A stretch of 64,000 bases of DNA from MWDV01 sp002070715 (GCA_035411585.1 DAONTI010000024.1:1-64000); one strand, 5' to 3'. Positions 34,452 through 43,118 are shown, counted from the stretch's first letter. Program-made: numbers and translations. The notes: generated by a model not told the origin, from the letters alone.

Positions 34452-35779
34452 GGATTTGTTGTTTGTGCGGGTTGGATTGACGTTTCCGGCTCGGGGACGA
34501 ACGGATCGAGGGCAGCGAAATCTTCAAAGCCGCCACGGAACACCAGGTCGGTGAGTTGAGTGTATTGTTCCACGGTGGCGCGAGCTTGGGCGAGTTCCGC
34601 TGTCACCAGCATCTGCCGGGCTTCAAACACATCGCGAAACTGGCCGCGGCCGCTCTCCCAGGCCGCGCGGGCGCTGGCAAGTGCGGCCTCGCTGCGCGGA
34701 ATGATCTGGTCGCGATACAACTCCGCCTCGCGCCGGGCGGCGTCCAGGCGCACGGTCAACTCGCGCACCTCGCGGCGCAGTTCTTGCTCGTAATCGTTGG
34801 CGTCCAGTTGGGTCGCGCGCAGCTGGGCCTCATCCCGCTGAATGGCGGCGGCATACCGCTGGCGGTTGCCCCACGGCAGACGCAGACCCAGCATGACCAT
34901 GCTCTGCCGGAAATCGCCGTTGCCGTGGTATTGCCGCACTTCCGCCCCGGCGCTCAGGTCGGGATAACGGGCGCGCCGCGCCACGTCCACGGCGGCCTCG
35001 GCTTCACGGATGGCTTCGCGGCGCACTTGAAGCTCCGGAGCCGCTTGCAACGCGGATTCGACGAGTGACCCGTTGAAAGTCACCGCGGACGCGATGGGCG
35101 GCAGGAGAAATTCGGGCCAGGGCGATTCCAGCGGGCGATTCAGCAGCCGGTTCAAATCCGCCCGCGCCTGGTCGCGCCAGGCCATATCGGTCGCCAGTTG
35201 GTTCGCGCGCCGGCTGCGTTCGTTCTGGAGACGCAGCACCTCGGCTTGGGTGGCGGTGCCGGATTCGTAACGACGTTGCGTGCTGGCCAAGAATGTTTCC
35301 AGCCAGTGCAAATCCTCGCGATCCAACCGCACGGTGCGGTCCGCCAACGCGATTTGAAAAGCGGCGCGGATCGCGTCGCGTTGGTACTGCCGGGTACGCA
35401 GCGTGACAATGGCTCCGGCGGTCGCGGCCTCTGCTTGGGCCAGACGGCGCGCAGCCTGCGGTTTGCCCCAGAACGGCAAGGTTTGCTCGATGCCGTAGAG
35501 CAGGTCGCCATCGTCCCGGCGCATCATCCGATCCGCGCCCATCACCCCAATGCGCACGGTGGGATCCGCCCAGGTGGGCACGGCCGCAGCATGCGCCTGC
35601 GCCGCATCGGCTCGCTCCTCAGCCGCGCGCACCGCCGCGTTATTGGTCCGCACTTCCTCCGCCAGAGCGCGCAGGGTGGCGACGGTTAGTTGCAGCGTGT
35701 TGGTTTCCGCTCGCGCGCTGAAGGCTGCAGCGGTGAGAACACCAACCAGATTAAAAACAAGACACCGACAAATCCGCAT
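34448..35779 (-). CDS. cusC: outer-membrane efflux protein (TolC/CusC-like)
   Basis: Outer-membrane channel protein of 443 residues with a signal peptide ending near FSARAE. The body is a helical, coiled-coil-rich TolC fold with internal duplication: AEERADAAQAHAAAVPTWADP and RREAIREAEAAVDVARRARYPD start the two repeats, each followed by a strand segment (EQTLPFWGKP; MLGLRLPWGN). The presence of QTLPFWGK-type strands is typical of metal-efflux members. No lipobox is seen. It precedes and overlaps the adaptor gene. Confidence 0.88.
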   Translation of the reverse strand: MRICRCLVFNLVGVLTAAAFSARAETNTLQLTVATLRALAEEVRTNNAAVRAAEERADAAQAHAAAVPTWADPTVRIGVMGADRMMRRDDGDLLYGIEQTLPFWGKPQAARRLAQAEAATAGAIVTLRTRQYQRDAIRAAFQIALADRTVRLDREDLHWLETFLASTQRRYESGTATQAEVLRLQNERSRRANQLATDMAWRDQARADLNRLLNRPLESPWPEFLLPPIASAVTFNGSLVESALQAAPELQVRREAIREAEAAVDVARRARYPDLSAGAEVRQYHGNGDFRQSMVMLGLRLPWGNRQRYAAAIQRDEAQLRATQLDANDYEQELRREVRELTVRLDAARREAELYRDQIIPRSEAALASARAAWESGRGQFRDVFEARQMLVTAELAQARATVEQYTQLTDLVFRGGFEDFAALDPFVPEPETSIQPAQTTNP

Positions 35780-35857
35780 AACTCCAAACTTCCGAGAGGG
35801 AAAACGACAATTCGTGCGCCGGATCAGGGCACACCCCGGGCGGGAAGTTCAGAATGA

Positions 35858-36205
35858 TCAAAGCAGCAGGGCGCAATCCCGGCGGAAAAGTGGGACGGCA
35901 GCCCGCGCGGAGGAAAATGGTGGCGGGAAAAACCCGCGGTTTTCATCAGCCCCTGACGGGATGGCCACCAACGTCAGCGGGGCGGGAAACAGTCGTTCGA
36001 TGGGGATTGAAACCGGCGGAGTTGCCGGCAGCAACGGCGGGCGGTCCGCGTTCCCCGGCGCCACACAGCCACAGGTCCCGCCGCAATCGGCGCAACACGC
36101 ACACCGGACGGCCACCGGGGTTGGTTGCCAATTGGGACATCCCGCCCCGGCAATCTGGGCCCATACCAGTCCGAGACTGAACCCAATGAGCAGCAGTGAT
36201 TTCAC
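35858..36205 (-). CDS. secreted cysteine-rich small protein, unknown
   Basis: 115 residues; no family recognised. A signal peptide (MKSLLLIGFSLGLVWAQI) ends near AGAG. A compact cysteine cluster follows: Cys23, then Cys35, 37, 38, 41, 45 and 47 in RCACCADCGGTCGCV. The remainder is proline-rich with one more Cys at about 110. The C-x-C-C-x2-C-x3-C-x-C pattern would suit soft-metal binding. It sits 30 bases after the YHS-like gene and 78 bases before the TolC-like gene in the same direction, so a role in periplasmic metal handling is inferred, not shown. Coding is supported by the signal peptide and the good fit in the operon. Confidence 0.65.
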   Translation of the reverse strand: MKSLLLIGFSLGLVWAQIAGAGCPNWQPTPVAVRCACCADCGGTCGCVAPGNADRPPLLPATPPVSIPIERLFPAPLTLVAIPSGADENRGFFPPPFSSARAAVPLFRRDCALLL

Positions 36206-36235
36206 ATTGGCGCGACGCCGCGTTCCGGGCGGAGA

Positions 36236-36538
36236 CTATTTCTTCCCGACCTTCGCCTCGGCTTCGGCGGCTTTGATTTTCTTAAGATATTTCGCGGGAT
36301 TTTTGCGGAAATCCTTCAGGCAGGATTTACAGCAGAGCTTGACCTCCTGGCCTTCGTGAATGAAGACATAGGTCTTCATGCCCCCCGTGCCGAATGCCTC
36401 TCCCGACACCACGCAGGTCTTGAGAGGATACGGTTTTCCGCTCTTTTCATTCTTGGCATCCGCGGCCACAGCGCTCCCCGGAGCAGCCGCGCCCCCGGCG
36501 ATCAGGACGACGATGGTGACGATCTTCAGCATTTTCAT
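36236..36538 (-). CDS. periplasmic YHS-like metal-binding protein
   Basis: 100 residues from the ATG at 36538 (36532 also possible; AGAGG lies 4 to 10 bases upstream). A signal peptide ends near GSAVAADA. The mature part has TCVVSGEAFG (Cys42), VKLCCKSCLKDFRKNPAKYL (Cys69, 70, 73) and a lysine-rich C-terminus. This Cys-x2-G ... C-C-x2-C-x-x-F-x-x-NP-x-x-YL layout matches YHS-related periplasmic proteins linked to copper/silver resistance. First gene of the efflux operon, with a candidate promoter and a palindrome upstream. Confidence 0.78.
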   Translation of the reverse strand: MKMLKIVTIVVLIAGGAAAPGSAVAADAKNEKSGKPYPLKTCVVSGEAFGTGGMKTYVFIHEGQEVKLCCKSCLKDFRKNPAKYLKKIKAAEAEAKVGKK

Positions 36539-36559
36539 ATTGCCTCTGTTTCTGACCTT

Positions 36560-36587
36560 AGAATACCTCAAGATCAAAATCATTCAA
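36560..36587 (-). promoter_or_regulatory. candidate promoter of metal-efflux operon
   Basis: Reading the minus strand: TTGAAT (36587-36582), 16-bp spacer, TATTCT (36565-36560), about 22 bases before the YHS-like ATG at 36538. Confidence 0.45.
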
Positions 36588-36645
36588 ATTTAACATCACA
36601 AAAAAGGGGATCACGCTGCCCTCAGCCTTTTCCACCGTCACACAA

Positions 36646-36671
36646 AACTTTGTTGCAGGTGCAACAAAGTT
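36646..36671. promoter_or_regulatory. perfect 26-bp palindrome, candidate operator
   Basis: AACTTTGTTGCA, two bases, then TGCAACAAAGTT form a perfect 12+2+12 inverted repeat. A third direct half-site TTTGTTGCG follows at 36670-36678. The palindrome is about 60 bp upstream of the -35 of the efflux operon and about 200 bp upstream of the plus-strand -35 of the epimerase gene. No regulator gene is adjacent. Confidence 0.7.
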
Positions 36672-36923
36672 TGTTGCGCCTCGGATGAGTCGGTGCCGTT
36701 GCCAAGCATCCAAGCGTATCTGGCGTAAAGTCCCCATGAATGAAGGCGAGGTGCGCTCACGCCAAAAGCGCCGGCTAGGCTACCAAGAAACCCACCCAAC
36801 ATTTCGCCACGCTAAACCAAGGCGAAGGGGAATCACGATGTCCCCAGTCTTTCCCAGAAAGTTCGTATTTGCTTTTGACTCTTTCCCGTGCGGCGCACTA
36901 GGCTGCCGGTGGAAAGGCACATT

Positions 36924-37805
36924 ATGCGCTACGGCATCAACACATTTCTCTTTACCTCACCCTTCACCAATCAGAGCACGCGGCTCTTTCCGCGCTTCAA
37001 GAAATGGGGGTTTCAATCGGTGGAAATCCCGGTGGAAGACCCGGCGCATATTGATCCGGTCCGTGTGAAGCGCGCGCTGGACGCGCACGGATTGGTGTGT
37101 GGCTCGGTTTGCGCCTGCATGGGACCGGACCGCGACTTGCGCGGCACGCTCCAGGCGCAAAGGACGGGATTGCGTTATTTGCGACAACTGGTGGATCACG
37201 CGGCGGTGTTGGGGGCGAAATCCGTGGTCGGGCCCGTTTATTCCGCCGTGGGACGCGCCGAAGCAGTGCCCGCCGCGGCCTACCGGCGACAATGGGCCAC
37301 CGTGGTGCAACATCTGAAAACCCTCGGTCAATACGCCGAAAAACGTGGCGTCCAAATCTGCGTCGAACCCTTGAACCGTTTTGAAACCGACTTCATCAAC
37401 ACCTGCGATCAGGCGTTGAAGTTGATCCGGGCAGTGGGCAGTCCGGCGCTGAAACTGCATCTCGACACGTTCCACATGAACATCGAGGAGAAATGCCAGG
37501 GAGAAGCCATCCGCCGGGCGGGCAAGCGGCTGGGTCATTTCCACGCCTGCGGCAGTGACCGAGGCACTCCGGGCAACGACCATATCAACTGGGATTGCAT
37601 CACCCGGGCGTTGCACCAGATCGGCTACACCGGCGACGTGGTGATCGAATCCTTCACCACCGAGGTGAAAGTGATTGCCAAGGCGGCGGCCATCTGGCGG
37701 CGCATCGAGCCGACGCGCGATGAGATCGCCGTCAAGGGACTCCAGTTCCTGCGCCGGCAACTCGGGGTGCCTGCGGATGGATCCTGTTGTAGTGGCGGGG
37801 ATTAA
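36924..37805 (+). CDS. sugar phosphate isomerase/epimerase (D-tagatose 3-epimerase type)
   Basis: TIM-barrel ketose epimerase of 293 residues from the ATG at 36924, preceded by GGAAAGG (36911-36917). The four metal ligands fall at Glu148 (ICVEPLNRFE), Asp181 (KLHLDTFHMN), His207 (GHFHACGSDRG) and Glu242 (VVIESFT). The spacings of 33, 26 and 35 match those of D-psicose/tagatose 3-epimerases (Glu152, Asp185, His211, Glu246). It probably interconverts free ketohexoses, but related barrels act on inositols or 3-keto sugars, which would suit the DUF1080 gene that follows. Confidence 0.88.
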   Translation: MRYGINTFLFTSPFTNQSTRLFPRFKKWGFQSVEIPVEDPAHIDPVRVKRALDAHGLVCGSVCACMGPDRDLRGTLQAQRTGLRYLRQLVDHAAVLGAKSVVGPVYSAVGRAEAVPAAAYRRQWATVVQHLKTLGQYAEKRGVQICVEPLNRFETDFINTCDQALKLIRAVGSPALKLHLDTFHMNIEEKCQGEAIRRAGKRLGHFHACGSDRGTPGNDHINWDCITRALHQIGYTGDVVIESFTTEVKVIAKAAAIWRRIEPTRDEIAVKGLQFLRRQLGVPADGSCCSGGD

Positions 37806-38007
37806 CCCTTGCAGCGCGCAGGAGTCAGGCCTTTACGAAAACGATGGCCGGCACTAGAACATTAACCGAAATGGCGTCGCACCGTCGAATCCCGCCCTCG
37901 GTTCCCGGCCTGCCGGCCACCTCCTCCTCGTTGAGGGAGGAAAAGCGGGGGGCGGTTTACTGAAACGACGCCGATATGATAGAGAAATGCTCCAAACCGG
38001 AAATACC

Positions 38008-38751
38008 ATGATGCAACGATGGCAAACGCGAATTTTACTGGGCGCGGCGGGCGCGCTGTTACTGCTGGCGGGAACGCGGGCAACTGCGGAAGGGGAAGCT
38101 GGTTTCCGTCCGTTGTTTAACGGGATCAACCTGGCGGGTTGGTGGGGCAAACCGGAATTCTGGTCGGTCAAGGATGGCGTCATCACGGGCCGCACCACAC
38201 CGGAACAACCCACGCCGAGGAATACCTTTCTGATCTGGACGAATGGCACGGTGCGCGACTTTGAATTGCGCCTCGCCTATCGCATCACGGCGAACAACCC
38301 GCAGGGATTCGCCAACTCCGGGATTCAATATCGCAGCAAGGTTGTGGACCGGACGCATCTCGTCGTCGCCGGTTATCAGGCGGATTTGGAGGCCGGCCCG
38401 AATTACTCCGGCATCCTGTATGAGGAACGCGGACGCGGTATCATGGCGTTGCGCGGTCAACGGGTGACGTTCAGCCCGGACAACCAGAAAACCATCGTCG
38501 GCACGGTGGGCGATGCGGCGGCGATGCAGGCGGCCATCAAGACGAACGATTGGAATGATTACACCATCATCGCGCAAGGCCCGCATCTCCGGCATTTCAT
38601 CAACGGCCACCTGACCGTGGACGTCACCGATGAATCCACGCGTGGCGCGCAATCCGGCGTAATTGCCCTGCAACTGCACGCCGGGGAACCGATGACGGTT
38701 GAGTTCAAGAACATCCGGCTCAAACCGCTGCGGAAAGCGGCCGCTCCCTGA
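38008..38751 (+). CDS. secreted DUF1080 protein (3-keto-disaccharide hydrolase-like)
   Basis: 247 residues from the ATG at 38008; an upstream in-frame ATG at 37987 coincides with the predicted transcription start after TATGAT (37975-37980). A signal peptide ends near TRATAEG. The fold starts FRPLFNGINLAGWWGKPEFWS and has VKDGVITGRT, NSGIQYRS, HLVVAGYQADLEAG, WNDYTIIAQG and FINGHLTVDVTD, all typical of the DUF1080 concanavalin-like sandwich. Members are abundant in Planctomycetes and Verrucomicrobia and have been linked to 3-keto-glycoside hydrolysis. A ThuA protein is encoded 40 bases later, a common pairing. Confidence 0.88.
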   Translation: MMQRWQTRILLGAAGALLLLAGTRATAEGEAGFRPLFNGINLAGWWGKPEFWSVKDGVITGRTTPEQPTPRNTFLIWTNGTVRDFELRLAYRITANNPQGFANSGIQYRSKVVDRTHLVVAGYQADLEAGPNYSGILYEERGRGIMALRGQRVTFSPDNQKTIVGTVGDAAAMQAAIKTNDWNDYTIIAQGPHLRHFINGHLTVDVTDESTRGAQSGVIALQLHAGEPMTVEFKNIRLKPLRKAAAP

Positions 38752-38791
38752 GTGGGGCAACTGCCCGCCGCGCGATTCCACCCCACATTCC

Positions 38792-39697
38792 ATGACTGCA
38801 AGGCAAAAATGGTGGCTGGTGATGCTGTTGGCGGCGGGCGCGCTGACGGTGTCCGGAGCCACGCGCATCGTCTTCCTCGCCGGCGGCCCCAGTCATCCGC
38901 CCGGCGAACACGAACACCGCGCCGGCTGTCTGCTGCTGCAATCCTGTCTGGAGGGAATGGCAGACGTGACCACGGTGGTTTACAGCAACGGCTGGCCGGC
39001 GGCGCCGGAGGTGTTCACGGGCGCGGATGCGGTGGTGCTTTACAGTGACGGCGGACGGCTGCATCCGTTGCTGCAAGGCGACCGGCTGACCACCTTGGGG
39101 AAGCTGATGGATCGGGGCGTGGGCCTGGCCGTGCTGCATTGGGCTTGCGACGTGGCAAAAGATTACGGCCAGCGCGAGTTTCTCGACTGGCTCGGCGGTT
39201 GTTACGAGCAACACTGGTCGGTCAATCCCCTCTGGACCGCTGAGTTCAAGACGTTGCCCGCGCATCCGATCACCCGCGGCGTGAATCCTTTCCAACTCTA
39301 TGACGAGTGGTATTTCCATCTGCGCTTTCGGGAAGGTCTGGACCGGGTGGTGCCGCTGCTGACCACCGTGGCGCCCGCGAGCACCATGGCGCGGCCGGAT
39401 GGGCCGCACACGGGCAATCCCGCGGTGCGTGAGGCGGTCGAGCGCCAGGTCCCGCAAATCGTGGCTTGGGCGGCGGAACGCGCCCAGGGCGGACGCGGCT
39501 TCGGTTTCACCGGCGGCCATTACCACAAAAACTGGGGCCACGATGATTTCCGCAAGCTGGTGTTAAACGGCATTCTCTGGGTGGCAAAAGTGGAAGTGCC
39601 CGCCAACGGCGTGGCTTCCACCGTCACGCCCACCCAACTGGAACAGAATCTGGACTTCAAAGGACCGCAGCGCCCGCGTCCCTCTTCTGGAAAATAA
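38792..39697 (+). CDS. ThuA domain protein (trehalose-utilisation type)
   Basis: 301 residues from the ATG at 38792, with a signal peptide ending near ALTVSGA. It has a class I glutamine amidotransferase-like fold: TRIVFLAGGPSHPPGEHEH, ADAVVLYSDGG, GVGLAVLHWACD, YEQHWSVNP, HPITRGVNPFQLYDEWYFHL and GFTGGHYHKNWGHDDFRKL with conserved His residues. ThuA proteins act in disaccharide/3-keto sugar metabolism in Rhizobium; the reaction here is unknown. It follows the DUF1080 gene closely and both are exported, so a common substrate is likely. Confidence 0.87.
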   Translation: MTARQKWWLVMLLAAGALTVSGATRIVFLAGGPSHPPGEHEHRAGCLLLQSCLEGMADVTTVVYSNGWPAAPEVFTGADAVVLYSDGGRLHPLLQGDRLTTLGKLMDRGVGLAVLHWACDVAKDYGQREFLDWLGGCYEQHWSVNPLWTAEFKTLPAHPITRGVNPFQLYDEWYFHLRFREGLDRVVPLLTTVAPASTMARPDGPHTGNPAVREAVERQVPQIVAWAAERAQGGRGFGFTGGHYHKNWGHDDFRKLVLNGILWVAKVEVPANGVASTVTPTQLEQNLDFKGPQRPRPSSGK

Positions 39698-39754
39698 GCG
39701 GACAGGGACCTGCGCAGGCCGACTGCTTTCCAGCCGCAGGCCGGCTTTATCCGA

Positions 39755-40795
39755 TTACAAACTGTTCAACACATCAATCAACTGGCGCAGCCGGCCATAA
39801 TCGCGCCGGTTAAAGCCAAACGCGATGCGCTGGAGGTCCAGGTGCTCGCGATCCTCCCGCTCCTCGGGCGTGGGTTCGATACGCTGGATGGGCGGCCCGA
39901 TGATGATGTCCTCGAAATCCTCGTTCATCGCTTCGAGGGCGGAATCGGTGGGGGCATGCTTGAGCCGGATGACAAACAAATCGCGCACAAACCGGGTGGA
40001 GTGAAAATTGCGGTAGAAACGGGTGATCAACTTCACCGCTTCGTCCGTGTTGTCGGTGATCCGATAGAGATTGAGATCGTCGGGGGAGATCAATTCGTCG
40101 CGCAGCAGGTGTTCGCGGACGTGTTTGTCCCACGTTTTCCAATACGTGCCGCCGGGCCGGTCAATCAGCACCAACGGCATGAGCTGGCTCTTCCCGGTTT
40201 GCATGAGCGTCAAGGTTTCGTAGCCCTCGTCCATGGTGCCAAAACCGCCGGGGAACAGGGCGATCGCATCCGCGTGCCGGACGAAAATCAGTTTGCGGGT
40301 GAAAAAGTATTTGAACGTGACCAGCTTTTTATCCTCGCGAATCACCGGGTTGGCGCTTTGCTCCCAAGGCAGACGGATGTTCGCGCCGAAACTCATCTCC
40401 GGGCCCGCGCCCTCATGACCGGCCTGCATGATTCCCGGGCCCGCACCGGTAATGACCATGTACCCGGCGGCGGCCATCTTGCGTCCGAATTCCGTGGCGT
40501 AGGCGTATTCCTTCTTCGTCGCCGCCGTGCGGGCCGACCCGAAGATCGCCACCTTGCGCGTGCTGGCGTACGGGGCAAAGAGGCGGAAGGCGTACCGCAA
40601 CTCGCGGTTGGCGGTTTGAATGACCCGCACATCGCCCCGGTCCTGGACATCGGTCAACAATTTGAGGGCGTTCTCAATAATGTCGGCTACATTTTCCTCG
40701 TTGTACCCCCCGCCTTTGTAACGGATCAATTCTTCAATGCGGCGGGTCAGTTCCGGGTCGGCGGGAACTTTGTCATTCTTCTCAGGTTTTGGCAT
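39755..40795 (-). CDS. LOG-family (TIGR00730-like) protein
   Basis: 346 residues, a Rossmann-fold protein of the LOG/lysine-decarboxylase-like family, whose typical members cut cytokinin or nucleotide ribosides to a base and ribose 5-phosphate. Signatures: VAIFGSARTAATKKEYAYA, YMVITGAGPGIMQAGHEGAG and the catalytic FPGGFGTMDEGYETLTLMQTG. It is longer than standard LOG proteins (about 190 residues), with about 80 extra residues before the core and about 90 after. The function is probably nucleotide hydrolysis but the substrate is open. Alone and divergent from galM. Confidence 0.82.
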   Translation of the reverse strand: MPKPEKNDKVPADPELTRRIEELIRYKGGGYNEENVADIIENALKLLTDVQDRGDVRVIQTANRELRYAFRLFAPYASTRKVAIFGSARTAATKKEYAYATEFGRKMAAAGYMVITGAGPGIMQAGHEGAGPEMSFGANIRLPWEQSANPVIREDKKLVTFKYFFTRKLIFVRHADAIALFPGGFGTMDEGYETLTLMQTGKSQLMPLVLIDRPGGTYWKTWDKHVREHLLRDELISPDDLNLYRITDNTDEAVKLITRFYRNFHSTRFVRDLFVIRLKHAPTDSALEAMNEDFEDIIIGPPIQRIEPTPEEREDREHLDLQRIAFGFNRRDYGRLRQLIDVLNSL

Positions 40796-40994
40796 TGGCG
40801 TAGCCTAGAGGGTTCCGGAGGAAAAGCAACCGTGCCGCCCGTCGCCCTGAACTCCGGATTTTCTCGGGACCGCGCGGGCCTATTCTCCGCAAACATTACT
40901 TGCTCCGCCCCGGGGTCCCGGCGTATTAACGAAGGCAGAAAGCGTGACACAACACGTTGAAACCCAGGACAAATCATATCGAACAACACGACAC

Positions 40995-42134
40995 ATGAAA
41001 CCGAATTACTGGATGAGCCTTTGCGCCGCCGGCATGGCGGCCTTCCTGTTGGGCTGCAACCCGGCGGCCCGAAAGGGCACGATCACCTCCGCTCCGTTTG
41101 GCCAGACACGGGATGGCCAGGCCGTGACGGTGTACACCTTGCGCAACGCCAACGGCATGGAAGCCCGGATCATCAATTACGGAGGCATCGTGCTCTCCCT
41201 GCGGGTACCGGACAAAAACGGTCAGTTGGGCGACGTGGTGCTGGGCTACGACACGCTGGCGGATTATGAGAAAGATTCGCCCTATTTTGGGTGCTTGGTG
41301 GGGCGTTATGGCAACCGGATCGCCCGGGGCCGGTTTGCGTTGAACAACCAGACCTACGAACTGGCGGTCAACAACGGGCCCAACCATTTGCACGGCGGCA
41401 AAAAGGGTTTCGACAAGGTCGTGTGGGACGTGGCGAGCGCGGAAGTCGGGCGCCACGGGCCGCAGCTTGAACTCCGTTACCTGAGCAAAGACGGCGAGGA
41501 AGGCTACCCCGGCAACCTGCAGGTCACCGCGGTTTACACCCTCACGGCGGACAACGCGTTACAGTTGGAATATATGGCCCGCACGGACCGGGACACCGTG
41601 GTTAATCTCACCCAGCATTCCTATTTCAACCTTGCGGGTCAGGGCGATATCCTCGGCCACATTGTTTATCTCAATGCCGACCGGTTCACCCCGGTGGACA
41701 GCACGCTGATCCCCACCGGCGAACTGCGTCCGGTGGCGGGAACGCCATTTGATTTCCGCACCCCCACAGCGATTGGCGCGCGGGTGAACGCGGATGACGA
41801 ACAGATCCGGTTTGGCGGCGGCTACGATCACAATTGGGTCATCAACAAACCAGCGGGAGAACTGGGCGTGGCCGCGCGCGTGACCGAACCGACCACCGGC
41901 CGGGTGCTGGAAGTGCTCTCCACCGAACCGGGCCTGCAATTCTACTGCGGCAACTTCCTGGATGGCACCCTGAAGGGCAAGGGCGGCTGGGTTTATCAGC
42001 ATCGGAACGGGTTCTGCATGGAACCGCAGCACTTCCCGAATTCCCCCAACCAACCGGATTTCCCCTCCGTGGTGCTCAAGCCGGATCAGACCTACCGGAA
42101 CACCATCATCTACAAATTCTCGGTACAGAAGTAA
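40995..42134 (+). CDS. galM: aldose 1-epimerase (galactose mutarotase), lipoprotein
   Basis: Interconverts alpha and beta anomers of aldoses. It has 379 residues from the ATG at 40995. The N-terminus ends in FLLGC, a lipobox at about residue 21, so the enzyme is exported and lipid-anchored. Catalytic and conserved parts: NYGGIVLSLRVPDK, GRYGNRIARGRF, NNGPNHLHGG, LTQHSYFNLAG with the acid His, and FCMEPQHFPNSPN with the base Glu. It is about 40 residues longer than cytosolic E. coli GalM, mainly the leader. Isolated gene; a periplasmic role in sugar uptake is inferred. Confidence 0.93.
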   Translation: MKPNYWMSLCAAGMAAFLLGCNPAARKGTITSAPFGQTRDGQAVTVYTLRNANGMEARIINYGGIVLSLRVPDKNGQLGDVVLGYDTLADYEKDSPYFGCLVGRYGNRIARGRFALNNQTYELAVNNGPNHLHGGKKGFDKVVWDVASAEVGRHGPQLELRYLSKDGEEGYPGNLQVTAVYTLTADNALQLEYMARTDRDTVVNLTQHSYFNLAGQGDILGHIVYLNADRFTPVDSTLIPTGELRPVAGTPFDFRTPTAIGARVNADDEQIRFGGGYDHNWVINKPAGELGVAARVTEPTTGRVLEVLSTEPGLQFYCGNFLDGTLKGKGGWVYQHRNGFCMEPQHFPNSPNQPDFPSVVLKPDQTYRNTIIYKFSVQK

Positions 42135-42137
42135 ACG

Positions 42138-42192
42138 GGTCGGCCCCCAGCGCGTGGCCCCATCGCCGACCGGGTCGCGGTGTGAAACCGCG
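42138..42192. terminator. hairpins between convergent genes
   Basis: GGTCGGC (42138-42144) pairs with GCCGACC (42165-42171), and CGCGGT (42176-42181) with ACCGCG (42187-42192). They lie between the ends of galM and the pseudopilin-like gene and may stop transcription from both sides. No T-runs are present. Confidence 0.4.
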
Positions 42193-42198
42193 GGCAGC

Positions 42199-42912
42199 TC
42201 AATCCGGAATCCAGCGGATTTCCGTGTGGTTGGTGTGGGCTTTGTTGATGGAGAAATCCCAGTACGCCGGGGCGGGGAACCGGGTGGCGTGGCCGTCCAG
42301 AAAGGTAAAGTTCGCGCCGCGACTGTGCAGGTTGGTGTGGACATAGTTCCAAAACCCCACAGCGGGCAGGTTCTTCGAATCGAACAACCACACCACCCGG
42401 GCGGGTTGCGGAACGGAGGCCAGCCGGCGGGGCCGATTATCCGCGCCGGTACCGTTGACGTGCTGGTTCAAGCAGTAATGGAATAGATTGTTCCCGTTGC
42501 TGCGCCGGGGGTTTGCGGGGCAAATCCACACCGAACGGCCCGGATCCACTTCGGCGTTCTTACGCCAAGCCTGATCGTGGTACCGCGGCAGCCCCAGGAT
42601 CGCGGGCAACTGGATATACCAGCCGACGTTAGTGGCGGAATCCGAGGGGTTCGGCGTGCCGTCCGGCGGCAGAAAATCGTGGTTCTCGAGCGCGTAAAGC
42701 TGGGTGGCGGTGCCCCATTGCCGCAGGTTGTTCAGACACGACGCCCCGTGCGCCTTGGCCTTCGCCTTGGCCAGCGCCGGCAACAACAGCCCGGCGAGGA
42801 TCGCAATAATGGCAATCACCACCAGGAGTTCAATCAAGGTGAACGCCCGGCGTCCCGCGGAAAAATAGTGCCGTTGCCGTTTCACAAGGGCTTTGGATTG
42901 GATGTGCCGCAT
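42199..42912 (-). CDS. pseudopilin-like protein (prepilin N-terminus, H-X9-DG)
   Basis: 237 residues from the ATG at 42912. The type IV prepilin leader RRAFTLIELLVVIAIIAIL has a cleavage site just before Phe and Glu at +5 of the mature protein. The C-terminal part has HSRGANFTFLDGHATRF, the H-x9-DG-type end motif of the large family of such proteins in Verrucomicrobia and Planctomycetes. It is probably exported through a type II/IV-like apparatus and assembled in the envelope; the role is unknown. No other pilus gene is near. Confidence 0.9.
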   Translation of the reverse strand: MRHIQSKALVKRQRHYFSAGRRAFTLIELLVVIAIIAILAGLLLPALAKAKAKAHGASCLNNLRQWGTATQLYALENHDFLPPDGTPNPSDSATNVGWYIQLPAILGLPRYHDQAWRKNAEVDPGRSVWICPANPRRSNGNNLFHYCLNQHVNGTGADNRPRRLASVPQPARVVWLFDSKNLPAVGFWNYVHTNLHSRGANFTFLDGHATRFPAPAYWDFSINKAHTNHTEIRWIPD

Positions 42913-43118
42913 TGTACCCGGCGCGGCGGCCCAAGGCAAGCCACCGCGGGGGAGGTCACGCTGAAGCCCGTTAACCAAAGCCAGGTTGTGGTAGAAAATT
43001 TAGGAGTGGATCCGACGTTTACCGCGTGTTCCGGTCCCCATTGTCCCGGCAGCAAAACGATTGCCTCCCGTGAATCCGGTCTGGCTTTTGCCGGGTGTTT
43101 TGGCCAAGGTTGGCCGGT

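Larger units (their letters stand above)
36539..36923. other. 385-bp divergent intergenic region
   Basis: Lies between the minus-strand efflux operon and the plus-strand epimerase gene. It contains the efflux promoter (36560-36587), the palindrome (36646-36678), a short TTCGCC/GGCGAA inverted pair near 36800-36830, and a possible epimerase promoter: TTGACT (36875-36880), 18-bp spacer, TAGGCT (36899-36904). No further gene is supported. Confidence 0.5.

Noticed and set aside
36685..37068. possible 127-residue gene upstream of the epimerase
   Set aside because: It overlaps the epimerase start in another frame; composition is basic and random-looking, no ribosome-binding site.
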